From Actinomycetota bacterium (GTDB taxonomy: Bacteria > Actinomycetota > Actinomycetes > Streptosporangiales > Streptosporangiaceae): a stretch of 10,192 nucleotides of DNA. The stretch lies in the NCBI GenBank assembly GCA_003168295.1, contig PMST01000203.1, positions 1 to 10,192 of the forward strand, given 5' to 3'. The translations under genes were made by a program, and so were the position numbers. The notes under the pieces were generated by a model, which saw only the letters and a program-made list of their open reading frames with translations, searched no databases and was not told where the DNA came from. Below, in pieces: positions 1 to 6,361 of this stretch (positions are counted from its first letter, which is position 1; the number at the start of each line of letters is the position of its first letter).

Positions 1-28
1 CCGGTGGGCGCCACCGTGATCACCACGC

Positions 29-1035
29 TCATGGCACGGGTACCGGGCCCCACGGCGGCCCGCCGGCCGGAGCGGCGTTGACCAGCTTGCGGTTCACGAA
101 CTCGCCGAACCCGAGCTCGGCGAGCTCGCGCCCGAAACCGGAATTCTTGATGCCGCCGAAGGAATCTCGGGGGCCGTCCACGCGGGCTGGTTGATGTACA
201 CCATGCCGCTCTCGATTTGCCTGACCACGATGATGCGCTTGGAGGAGACGCAGCTCTGTCCGGTGTTGAACATCCGGCCGAACAGCGCGCCGGCCAGGGC
301 ATGCTGCAGGTCGGCGTCCTCGAGGACGATCAGCGGGTCGCTGCCGCCGAGCTCCATCACGGCCTTCTTCAGGCTGCGGCCGGCGCGTTCGGCCACCGCG
401 GCTCCGGCGCGCTCGCTTCCGGTGACGGTGACGCCTGCGATCCGCGGGTCCTCGATCAGCCGCCCGATCTGGTCGATGCTGGCGAACACGTTCGTGTAAA
501 CCCCCGCCGGGGCGCCAGCCTCCGCAAACAGCCGTGCGAACGCCAGCGCGCACTGCGGGACGTTCTCGGCGTGCTTGATGATCAGGACGTTGCCGGCCAT
601 CAGCTGCGGTCCGGCGACGCGGGCGAGCTGGTAGTAGGGGAAGTTCCAGGGCTCGATGCCGAGGATCACCCCGATCGGCTCGGTTTCGATCACGGCTCCC
701 GGCGATTCCGGCAGCTCCTGCGGGGCGAGGAACGCCTCGGCGTGGTCGGCGTAGTAGTCCAGGATCGCCGCCGACAGGGCGACTTCTGCCTCCGAGGTTC
801 CGATCAGCTTGCCCATTTCGGCGGTGACGTACTGCGCATACTCGGCCGCGTTGGCTCGCAGCGCGGCCGCGGCCGCCCTGACGATTCGCGCCCGGTCCGC
901 GACCGGCCGGTGCCGCCAGTCGCCGGTGTAACAGGATCGGGCCACCTCGACTGCATTATCGAGGTCGGCGTCGGAGATGTCCCCAAACGTCCGGGCCGTC
1001 TCGCCGGTCGCCGGGTTGATGGTCCTATAGGTCAT
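29..1035 (-). pseudogene. NAD(P)-dependent aldehyde dehydrogenase (succinate-semialdehyde dehydrogenase-like), internally deleted and frameshifted
   Basis: The intact relatives oxidise an aldehyde such as succinate semialdehyde to the acid with NAD(P). From ATG 1035 the frame shows PWNFPYY (residues 129-135), the cofactor-binding Lys154 in LIIKH, the general base Glu228 in MELGG, and the catalytic Cys262 in GQSC. At residue 271 (base 222/223) the protein jumps from SKRIIVV straight to RQIESGMVYINQPAWTAPE, which in full-length homologues lies roughly 115 residues further on; the join is in frame. After residue 290 (about base 160-165) a single missing base moves the conserved tail FGGIKNSGFGREL...EFVNRKLV to another frame, ending at base 29. 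Coding potential is thus about 325 residues against the usual 450-460. The lost segment includes most of the second half of the catalytic domain, so activity is very unlikely. The start is supported by an AAGGGG Shine-Dalgarno sequence, and lies 4 bases after the tautomerase stop, indicating an operon. Family assignment is firm; exact substrate is not. Confidence 0.88.
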
Positions 1036-1039
1036 TTTC

Positions 1040-1519
1040 TCACTCGCCCCTTGTGCCCGGGGCGAGGGCCAGGTTGACGGGGAGCTTCTCCGCCTGGGAG
1101 TAGGGAGTCGCCTTGTTTTCCTGGATCCAGCGCTTCTCGGCCACGGACTCGAACGGGGGCGGGATCTCGCCCTGCAGCGACCACAGGTCGGCCGGCGGTT
1201 CGGTGATGGTGAACTCCCAGTCGTAGCCGCGGTCCCTGACCCAGGGTGCGATGACCTGGTCCAGGTTCCTGACCCACCATTCCCGGATGACCGGGCCGGG
1301 CAGGGTCCGCGCCATCTGGTCGATCTGGAGCCGGACGAACATGTCATGGGACTCGCCGCCCACGTAGAACGAGTCGGCCGCGACCTCCTCGAAGAGGACG
1401 ACGACATAGAACCGGGCAATCGGGACGGCCTCGTAGACCCGCGTGATCGCCTCGGCGAACTCCTTCTTGTCCTCGGGCGTGTAGGCGTCGACCGGGTGAT
1501 GGATCTTCCAGAGTGGCAT
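1040..1519 (-). CDS. Tautomerase_3-type (oxalocrotonate tautomerase-like) enzyme
   Basis: A 159-residue protein that begins MPLWKIHHP. The Pro2 left after removal of Met is the hallmark catalytic N-terminal proline of the tautomerase superfamily. Features remembered from the Tautomerase_3 group and visible here are FYVVVLFEEV (37-46), DSFYVGGE (49-56), FVRLQIDQMART (61-72, Arg71 near the position of a substrate-binding arginine of cis-chloroacrylate dehalogenase), DRGYDWEF (96-103) and EKRWIQENKATPY near the C-terminus. The chain is about twice the length of 4-oxalocrotonate tautomerase monomers, consistent with two fused beta-alpha-beta units. It is presumably cytosolic. The start has GAGGAA seven bases upstream. 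The downstream aldehyde dehydrogenase begins 4 bases after the stop, so the two were co-transcribed; a tautomerase or hydratase/dehalogenase step feeding a semialdehyde to the dehydrogenase is plausible inference, the substrate is unknown. Confidence 0.85.
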   Translation of the reverse strand: MPLWKIHHPVDAYTPEDKKEFAEAITRVYEAVPIARFYVVVLFEEVAADSFYVGGESHDMFVRLQIDQMARTLPGPVIREWWVRNLDQVIAPWVRDRGYDWEFTITEPPADLWSLQGEIPPPFESVAEKRWIQENKATPYSQAEKLPVNLALAPGTRGE

Positions 1520-1624
1520 TTCAGTTCCTCACATGTCCGTACTGCGGGGGCGTTGAGATGGGTGACGTTCTTGGGAGGGCACCCTCGTCAAGATGCTGAC
1601 CCACTCGGTATTTGCCGAGGTATC

Positions 1625-1640
1625 GGTGATCCGGATCACC
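1625..1640. promoter_or_regulatory. Perfect 16-bp palindrome upstream of the tautomerase gene
   Basis: GGTGATCCGGATCACC is a perfect palindrome lying about 105 bases upstream of the tautomerase start, in the gap between it and the HxlR gene. It would lie just downstream of the candidate promoter at 1654-1682. A dimeric repressor site is the natural reading; the adjacent HxlR protein is a candidate ligand, but the sequence differs from the palindrome at the HxlR promoter, so another regulator is possible. Confidence 0.5.
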
Positions 1641-1651
1641 CTTGCGCACTA

Positions 1652-1682
1652 TCAATAGAACACAGATTGAGTATTGAATCAA
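1652..1682 (-). promoter_or_regulatory. Candidate promoter with an overlapping inverted repeat, for the tautomerase-dehydrogenase operon
   Basis: On the minus strand TTGATT (1677-1682) and TCTATT (1654-1659) are separated by 17 bases and sit in a locally AT-rich stretch. An inverted repeat TCAATA (1652-1657) and TATTGA (1672-1677), centres 20 bp apart or two helical turns, spans the same interval. The -10 is a poor match, so the promoter call is tentative. Confidence 0.35.
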
Positions 1683-1867
1683 GACTTAGTTGTAAAAAAC
1701 TATCCACTCGTTTGGACCTCAGATCGCTGCGGATCCTGGGGATGTTGAGTGAGGGAAGAAGACAGAGTCGCTCCACGTCGCGCGATGCGATTCACCGGTC
1801 ACGAGTCGGCAGTCATCAGTCGCTGGGGGACCGATGCCGGCGACCGTCTACCGGTGAAGGCCGCGGT

Positions 1868-2455
1868 TCAGCTGGCGCGTCGGTTGGGCTGGGCCGGGCG
1901 CGTCCGCTTGGCGGTAGCCCGCTTGCCGGGGCTCACTTCGTCACCACTGGCCTGAACTGGAGCCGGTGCTAGCCGGCCGCGCATATCGAGCTCAGGGCGG
2001 ACATCGTCGGGGTACCCCGGACCGACACAGAACTGGATGTCGGCGTGCTCGACGGGCTCGCCGCACTCGGCGCAGATGACCTGGCTGGCGATCTTGTGCC
2101 CCGGGTTGCGGTGGTGCAATGTGACGGGCGCGCCGCCTCCGTCGTCGAGCCATTTGTCTCCCCAGGCGAGCATGCTCGCCAGGACCGGGAAGAAGTCGCG
2201 GCCCATCTCGGTGAGCAGGTACTCGTAGCGCGGGGGATTGTCCTGGTAGAACCGCTTCGTCATAACTCCCGCATCCACGAGCTTGCCGAGCCGGTCGGAC
2301 AGCGTGTTGCGGGCGACGTTCAGGGATCGCTGGAACTCGTCGAAGCGCGTTAGTCCCTGCAGTGCGTCGCGGACGATGAGCAGCGTCCAGGAATCACCGA
2401 AGACATCGACGGCACGAGCCAGGGAACACGGCCACTCGGCGAACTCGCGCTTCAT
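1868..2455 (-). CDS. HxlR-family winged helix-turn-helix transcriptional regulator with C-terminal Cys-containing tail
   Basis: A 195-residue cytosolic DNA-binding protein. Residues 8-102 carry the HxlR domain: WPCSLARAVDVFGDSWTLLIVRDAL (8-32) with the conserved Cys10, then TRFDEFQRSL, NTLSDRLGKLVDAGVM (50-65, recognition helix and following turn) and YELT-like YEYLLTEMGRDFFPVL (77-92). Cys10 matches the position that senses redox or electrophiles in some family members. Beyond the domain is an extension with His114-His115, Cys128-x-x-Cys131 and Cys143, suggestive of a small zinc site, and a basic Lys/Arg-rich end. Standalone HxlR proteins are often 110-150 residues, so this belongs to the longer actinobacterial type. 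The ATG at 2455 overlaps the stop of the upstream membrane gene (ATGA), but a -10 box 6 bases before it suggests an independent leaderless transcript as well. It probably controls itself and the tautomerase operon downstream; that is inference from position. Confidence 0.9.
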   Translation of the reverse strand: MKREFAEWPCSLARAVDVFGDSWTLLIVRDALQGLTRFDEFQRSLNVARNTLSDRLGKLVDAGVMTKRFYQDNPPRYEYLLTEMGRDFFPVLASMLAWGDKWLDDGGGAPVTLHHRNPGHKIASQVICAECGEPVEHADIQFCVGPGYPDDVRPELDMRGRLAPAPVQASGDEVSPGKRATAKRTRPAQPNRRAS

Positions 2456-3789
2456 AAGTCTAGTTTAGCAACTGAGTTGCGAGGCGCAAACCAGAACGCA
2501 GTGACCAAGGCCCACGCCCGGTCAGACCGATCGCGCGCCGGGAGGCGCAGGAGCTGGGACGGTGGCGGGCGGCTCGTTGCCGGGAGCCACACCGACACGT
2601 GGGCGGGCTGGAACGCCGCGTCGACGACGCCGGACAGATCGCCCCGTAGCGTGTCTAGATCGATGGTCTGGCGCCACCGCGCGGTGAAGGCGGTCACGAT
2701 GGCCTCGGTATCGTAACGCGCCCGGTTGAACCGGCGGTCGACGGCACGCTGCACCCGCTTGCGCAGCGGGTTGAACAGTGCCGCGATGACCAGCGTGGCC
2801 ACGGCCACGTCCACCGAACCCTTGACCGCCAGCACGTGGGTGGCCAGGAGAATCAGGCCGGCGAACAAGCCGCCGAGCAGGGCCGTGATCAGCGTGTAGG
2901 AGACCACCCGGCTGATGACGCGGTTGAGCTCGTATAGCCGGTACTTCAGTACCGCTACCCCCATGCAGACGGGCAGGGCTGCGGTGCCGAGGATCAGCAC
3001 CGCGCCGATTACCGTCTGGTTACCCCAGCCGGGGGCGTTCCACGCGATGAGCTGGGCGATGAACACGCCGAAGATCAACGAGACCACGAAGATGCCCGCG
3101 CCGCTGTAGAGCCACTTGAGCTGCTGGCGGTACTCACCGCTCGCACGCCGGTAGGCCGGTATCTGGATGGCCAGCCAGGCCGTCCAGCTGACCAGGGTCC
3201 CGGCGACCACCACCACGCCGAGGACATGAAACGCTGCAGGCAGCGGGTTGGCCAGGTCGCCGTCGGCCTCAATGCGGACACCACCTCCGACGGCGAGCAG
3301 CACGCCGCGGCTCGAGGTGGCCAGGCCGACCAGCAGCCACCCGATCGCGGCGACCGCCGCGGGCCGGTGCCACCGGCCCGCCGGCAGGGTCCCATCGGGG
3401 AACAGCCACAGCAGCAGCGTGATGAGGACCAGGAACATCGGCCAGCATTCCTCGATCACCACCGCCGCCCCGCCCAGGGGCAGCTCCCCGTGATGCGTCC
3501 GGTAATCCAGGATGAGGTACGGGCCGGCCGGGCTGACCTCCAAGATGATGATGGCCAGCAGCATCCATCCGATCGGATTGCGCGGCCGGCGAGCGGCGAG
3601 CAACATCCCCACCGCGGTCGCAGGCACCACGCCGACCGTCGCGCGGAACGCGTCGGCCGCCGGCCCGCCGGTCCCGGGCTGGTGGGTGACGCGGTCCAGG
3701 AGGACGGAGGCCACGCCGAGCCCGAGCGCGACCAAGCCAAGCACGACGGTCGCCGCAGCTGCCGCCCGCGCTCGCCAGATCGTGCTCAC
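2452..3789 (-). CDS. Multi-pass membrane protein resembling the sensory half of an actinobacterial sensor kinase, without a kinase domain
   Basis: From GTG 3789 the product is 445 residues. About nine to ten hydrophobic segments are visible, for example VVLGLVALGLGVASVLL near the N-terminus, IGWMLLAIIILEV, FLVLITLLLWLFPDG, VLGVVVVAGTLVSWTAWL, IFVVSLIFGVFIAQLI, VLILGTAALPVCMGVAVLKY and VSYTLITALLGGLFAGLILL. Then comes the recognisable juxtamembrane stretch RLYELNRVISRVVSYT and FNPLRKRVQRAVDRRFNRARYD, followed by a short cytosolic part with AFTARWR...DLDTLR and PAHVSVWL. In actinobacteria this module precedes GAF/histidine-kinase domains in sensor proteins and also occurs alone; here no H-box or ATPase motif follows. 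A longer reading from TTG 3840 adds an Arg-rich stretch with no plausible ribosome site, so GTG 3789 (GGGGAAGG upstream) is preferred. Its stop overlaps the HxlR ATG, suggesting coupling. Function unknown; membrane sensing is inferred. Confidence 0.82.
   Translation of the reverse strand: MSTIWRARAAAAATVVLGLVALGLGVASVLLDRVTHQPGTGGPAADAFRATVGVVPATAVGMLLAARRPRNPIGWMLLAIIILEVSPAGPYLILDYRTHHGELPLGGAAVVIEECWPMFLVLITLLLWLFPDGTLPAGRWHRPAAVAAIGWLLVGLATSSRGVLLAVGGGVRIEADGDLANPLPAAFHVLGVVVVAGTLVSWTAWLAIQIPAYRRASGEYRQQLKWLYSGAGIFVVSLIFGVFIAQLIAWNAPGWGNQTVIGAVLILGTAALPVCMGVAVLKYRLYELNRVISRVVSYTLITALLGGLFAGLILLATHVLAVKGSVDVAVATLVIAALFNPLRKRVQRAVDRRFNRARYDTEAIVTAFTARWRQTIDLDTLRGDLSGVVDAAFQPAHVSVWLPATSRPPPSQLLRLPARDRSDRAWALVTAFWFAPRNSVAKLDL
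2462..2490 (-). promoter_or_regulatory. HxlR gene promoter with palindromic operator in the spacer
   Basis: On the minus strand TTTGCG (2485-2490), a 17-base spacer and TAAACT (2462-2467) lie just before the HxlR ATG at 2455, leaving only 6 bases and no Shine-Dalgarno site, which suggests a leaderless transcript. The spacer contains GCAACTGAGTTGC on the plus strand (2468-2480), a 6+1+6 inverted repeat immediately upstream of the -10. An autorepressor bound there would block polymerase. These bases are also the last codons of the membrane gene 2452-3789. Confidence 0.5.
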
Positions 3790-3976
3790 CGCAATGCCCG
3801 CCTTCCCCGCGATCGGCCGCGATCGCCCGCGATGAGCCAACCTTAGGCGCGCCGCGTTCCGAGATCGTTACGGCCCTCGTGCCAGCGGAAACCACTGCCG
3901 GTCGCACTGGCGGCACCCTGATTGACGGGTGAGCCATCTTGGGCGTTCCCGTGAACCATGCCAGACGCAGGGAAGC

Positions 3977-4028
3977 TAGCGGTATAACGGTATAGCGGTT
4001 TGACCGCTAATATGCTTTACGGCAATAT
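3977..4028 (+). promoter_or_regulatory. Toxin-antitoxin promoter with three 8-bp tandem repeats and an inverted copy
   Basis: TAGCGGTA (3977-3984), TAACGGTA (3985-3992) and TAGCGGTT (3993-4000) follow one another at exact 8-bp spacing, then the inverted copy GACCGCTA (4002-4009) makes a TAGCGGT-TTG-ACCGCTA palindrome (3993-4009). TTGACC (4000-4005) can serve as -35, with CAATAT (4023-4028) as -10 at 17 bases. The -10 ends 6 bases before the antitoxin ATG, and there is no good Shine-Dalgarno site, so a leaderless transcript is likely. Operators overlapping the -35 fit the usual autorepression by antitoxin or toxin-antitoxin complex. Confidence 0.6.
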
Positions 4029-4034
4029 AGAGCG

Positions 4035-4352
4035 ATGGGGAACTATCATGGTTATGCGGCCATCCAGGCCCGGGGCACCGTTGCGCTCCCAGCTGAGCTG
4101 CGGCGCAAGTACCGGCTGGATGAGCCCGGCGCGCAGCTGGAGGTGGTCGAGCGGTCAGACGGGGTGATCGAGCTGCGGCCGACCTTGCCCGTGCCGCTGG
4201 ATGAGATGTGGTTCTGGAACCGGGGGCACCAGGCGGCCGAGCGGGAGGCGGAGGAGGATCTGGCGGCGGGTCGGTTCCGCACGTTCGATGACGAGGAGTC
4301 GTTCCTGGCCGACCTGGCTGAACTTGAGGCCGGGGATGAGCATGGCCGGTGA
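4035..4352 (+). CDS. AbrB/MazE/SpoVT-family antitoxin
   Basis: A 105-residue protein with an N-terminal swapped-hairpin DNA-binding fold: GYAAIQARGTVALPAELRRKY (residues 6-26), then a second strand pair LEVVERSDGVIELRP (35-49). The second half, from FWNRGHQAAEREAEEDL to FRTFDDEESFLADLAELEAG, is acidic and helical, as expected for the part that wraps and neutralises the toxin; the EEDLAAGR...F.DEESFLADL pattern is typical of antitoxins paired with RelE-type toxins. The toxin gene starts inside the last codon of this gene. It probably represses its own promoter at the tandem repeats directly upstream. The ATG at 4035 is preferred because it sits exactly 6 bases after a -10 box and the protein begins right at the domain edge. 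Confidence 0.88.
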   Translation: MGNYHGYAAIQARGTVALPAELRRKYRLDEPGAQLEVVERSDGVIELRPTLPVPLDEMWFWNRGHQAAEREAEEDLAAGRFRTFDDEESFLADLAELEAGDEHGR

Positions 4353-4660
4353 AGTACTGCTCCGCGGATTCGTTCCGCAATGACTTCCGGAGGTTGCCCG
4401 CTGAGCACCAGCGAACGTTCCAGGAGGCCTTGCGGAAGTATTTCCTGCCCGCGGTAGCCGCCGGGTCGTTCGGCGGCTCGCCCCCCTGGCCGGCGCGGCT
4501 GCGGATCCACCGGCTGGCTAACACCGAGATCTACTCGCTGACCTGGAATTTCTCCTCCCCCGACGGAAGGGCGACCTTTCATCTCGACAAAACCGAGGAA
4601 GGAGATCCGGTGCTGGTGTGGCGGCGCATAGGTGACCACGGCATCTACGATCGCCCGTGA
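4349..4660 (+). CDS. RelE/ParE-superfamily toxin
   Basis: A 103-residue basic protein encoded with GTGA overlap to the antitoxin stop, so translation is coupled. The layout follows the RelE-like fold: helices with FRNDFRRLPAEHQRTFQEAL (9-28), then strands with LRIHRL (51-56), IYSLTWNF (61-68), DGRATFHL (72-79) and PVLVWRRIGDHGIYDRP (87-103). Arg74, Arg92/Arg93, His97 and Tyr100 are the likely active-site residues in relatives that cut mRNA on the ribosome. Whether this one cleaves mRNA or acts on another target such as gyrase cannot be decided from the sequence. All expected elements are present and the gene looks intact. Operon position after an AbrB-like antitoxin makes the type II toxin assignment firm. 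Confidence 0.86.
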   Translation: MKYCSADSFRNDFRRLPAEHQRTFQEALRKYFLPAVAAGSFGGSPPWPARLRIHRLANTEIYSLTWNFSSPDGRATFHLDKTEEGDPVLVWRRIGDHGIYDRP

Positions 4661-4905
4661 CCATTCGTAAGAATCGGCGAAGCCCTGCCCGCCGCCGTGA
4701 CCTACGGCGCACAGCGCCCAGGTCTCCCGGCCGCTAACGAAGCTAGCCGCACCTGGAGCGCACTGGGAGTCTCGGCTCAGTTGAGATACGCAGCAAGGGT
4801 CCAATGCCCGCCAGGTGCGTGACAGACTGGGCATGGCTGCAAGTGCAGGTTGCACACTCGCGGCGCCAGTTACTTCACGGGAGAAGATAGTCCAGGTGAT
4901 GCCCG
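4661..4905. other. Intergenic stretch between the toxin gene and the unknown gene
   Basis: No gene seen. It contains an imperfect hairpin CCAATGCCC (4801-4809) with GGGCATGG (4829-4836) and a short inverted repeat GTGCA-ggt-TGCAC (4843-4855) about 50 bases before the next start. No convincing -10/-35 pair was found for the following gene. Confidence 0.3.
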
Positions 4906-5442
4906 ATGGCGACCTTCAGAACATACGCGGAGGTTCTTAAGCCCGACCATCCGATGATGAAGAACTACAAGGCTTCGACCACGTGGCGCCCTAGCAGATA
5001 TCGGGCCGCCGAAATCGAGCAGGCCATACGAACTGAACCGGGTGCTGTTCTTGGAGACGTACTCGAGCAGACCGGCGGCGTCTATGAAACCACGACCCGG
5101 CTTAGGCCGAAGTTCCGCGAGGACATTCGCGAGATAGCGGAGCTGACATCGGACGACCACCTACTCAGGATCGCGGAGCTTCCCAAGGTGCCGGTGTCAC
5201 TGGAGCTTCTTCGTCATGTGGATCCGCAAACCCGCATTGTCGTTGGCTGTCGGCTCGATGTCACTCCGGCCGAGAGTCCATGGCTGCGCCGTAGGCTAGC
5301 GCTTCCGCCTGATCCCACGATCACGCTGCACTTTGACGAGGTTGTCGTTACGGATGCGTTCACGTCCAGGTTCTGGGGCGCAATGCGCTTCGATACCAAC
5401 GGGCAGGGCCCGCCCGGTTCCAAAGCCGATAGTGCCGCTTAG
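4906..5442 (+). CDS. Unrecognised 178-residue soluble protein
   Basis: I do not recognise this family. The ATG at 4906 has a strong AGGTGA Shine-Dalgarno site six bases upstream, and the frame stays open for 178 codons. The product has no membrane segment or signal peptide. Visible features: YKASTTWRPSRYRAAEIEQAI near the N-terminus, an acidic/basic helical middle FREDIREIAELTSDDHLLRIAELP, then a beta-rich second half TRIVVGCRLDVTP, PDPTITLHFDEVVVTDAFTSRFWGAMRF, ending in a Gly/Ser-rich tail. Codon use is less GC-biased at the third base (CTT, GTT, GAA, ATA, ACA codons frequent) than in the PadR locus, which suggests recent acquisition. It stands alone on its strand; the upstream toxin-antitoxin pair is 245 bases away. 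Distant relation to a known fold cannot be excluded without a structure search. Confidence 0.65.
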   Translation: MATFRTYAEVLKPDHPMMKNYKASTTWRPSRYRAAEIEQAIRTEPGAVLGDVLEQTGGVYETTTRLRPKFREDIREIAELTSDDHLLRIAELPKVPVSLELLRHVDPQTRIVVGCRLDVTPAESPWLRRRLALPPDPTITLHFDEVVVTDAFTSRFWGAMRFDTNGQGPPGSKADSAA

Positions 5443-5851
5443 TGAGATTGGGGCCAGGGCCGCAAGGGGCGGAAGGTGCAAGAGTCCAGGCCAGGGTGAG
5501 GTCCGGGGATGGCTCGCTAAGTGTACGTGTCCGCCCTCCAGGACAACGGGCGCAGGTGAAAGTGCTTGGTGAACGTACACGCGAAGTCACGCTTGATCCT
5601 GGAGACCTCTGCGGACACTCGTAGAATCCACCAGCGCGGCCCTTAGCTGACCGCGCAGTAAGGATCTCACGGATCAGCACCTGGGAGAAGTAGCCTCGTA
5701 GATCTCTGAGGCGGGGGGCCGGCGCGGGCAATGACAGGCGAGGACTGGATCGCGGTGTGGGCCCGTCATGATCAGTACCTGGCCTGACCGACGGTAAAGG
5801 CCCAGGTCAGGGAAGTCCCGGGCCTGGGCCTTGATGTTGCGAGGCGGGCAA
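5443..5851. other. Region without a convincing gene, containing inverted repeats and a diverged repeat
   Basis: A 60-codon GTG-initiated frame (5442-5624) begins on the last base of the preceding gene but has no Shine-Dalgarno site or recognised motif, so I do not call it. An 8-bp inverted repeat GTGTACGT (5521-5528) and ACGTACAC (5573-5580) is present 44 bases apart. Bases 5641-5697 resemble 9590-9648 at a diverged level, suggesting remnants of a shared element. The end of the region holds the hairpins described separately. Confidence 0.4.
5797..5832. terminator. Hairpin between convergent genes, possible bidirectional terminator
   Basis: AAGGCCCAGG (5797-5806) and CCTGGGCCTT (5823-5832) form a perfect 10-bp stem with a 16-base loop that itself contains GGGA/TCCC. 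It sits between the plus-strand gene ending at 5442 and the minus-strand gene ending at 5852. There is no long U-run on either side, so termination would be of the U-poor type common in actinomycetes. An alternative stem CCTGACC (5783-5789) with GGTCAGG (5805-5811) competes for the same arm. Confidence 0.45.
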
Positions 5852-6172
5852 TTATCTATCAACCACCGGCCACCCTTTCGCGGCGGTGCTGAACACCCAG
5901 ACGCTAAGCGCGAACACGGCCACGGCGGCAGGGAACAGTGTCCAGCCCCAGGCGATGCCCGCCGACAGCAGTATCGCGCCGAGCACGACCATCCACAGCA
6001 CGACCAGCAGTCGGATGACCAGGTAGGTGACCCGGACGGGCCGGATGTACTCCCAGTACCGGACGAGGGCGCGCTGGATGCGAGGGCGAGTTTTCAGGGT
6101 GGCACGGCTGGGGTTCTTGGTCACTCCACTGGCCGGAGATCGGAGAACGGTGTCGTGATTCTGTGCGTACAT
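5852..6172 (-). CDS. Small membrane protein with two transmembrane helices
   Basis: A 106-residue protein of unknown role. The first 45 residues are polar and basic (SRATLKTRPRIQRALVRYWEYIRP), followed by two hydrophobic helices at about 48-72 (YLVIRLLVVLWMVVLGAILL) and 75-97 (GWTLFPAAVAVFALSVWVF), and a short tail. The topology suggests a cytosolic basic N-terminus with a hairpin in the inner membrane. The ATG at 6172 is chosen because AGGAGG lies six bases upstream; the frame is open further upstream but has no site of that quality. A good promoter lies 53 bases further upstream. The adjacent divergent PadR locus starts 220 bases away; whether PadR also controls this gene is unknown. Confidence 0.75.
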   Translation of the reverse strand: MYAQNHDTVLRSPASGVTKNPSRATLKTRPRIQRALVRYWEYIRPVRVTYLVIRLLVVLWMVVLGAILLSAGIAWGWTLFPAAVAVFALSVWVFSTAAKGWPVVDR

Positions 6173-6224
6173 GGGGTGCCTCCTGTGGCCTTCGGTGTCC
6201 GGCCGTGCCGACCACCTAGTAAAA

Positions 6225-6252
6225 ATGATATCACTTTGATAGCGCAAGTCAA
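6225..6252 (-). promoter_or_regulatory. Promoter of the small membrane protein gene
   Basis: On the minus strand TTGACT (6247-6252) and TATCAT (6225-6230) are 16 bases apart, one of the best housekeeping-type matches in the window. The -10 overlaps the 8-bp palindrome TGATATCA (6226-6233), a possible repressor site. The transcript would carry a leader of roughly 45 bases ending in AGGAGG. Confidence 0.6.
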
Positions 6253-6361
6253 GGGCGCCGAAGGCTATTCGCCGGGAGCAAGCACCACGGTCCGTTCGGA
6301 AAGCGGACGTCGATGAGACCGGGCGGGCAGCGGCACCCGGGCTGGTGCCTGGAAGCGGGTC

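Noticed and set aside
217..1077. Long plus-strand open frame opposite the aldehyde dehydrogenase
   Set aside because: It is the antisense of a clearly homologous gene; high-GC coding DNA keeps opposite frames open, and the product has no recognisable motif or ribosome site.
3226..3846. Plus-strand open frame of 206 codons opposite the membrane protein
   Set aside because: Arg/Gln/Pro-rich composition typical of antisense translation, with no domain; the minus strand encodes obvious membrane helices.
4052..4855. Minus-strand open frame of 267 codons over the toxin-antitoxin genes
   Set aside because: Antisense of two well-supported overlapping genes; Ser/Arg-rich product without features.
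5442..5624. GTG-initiated 60-codon frame starting on the last base of the gene at 4906
   Set aside because: No Shine-Dalgarno site or known motif; the one-base junction is suggestive but too little to call a gene.
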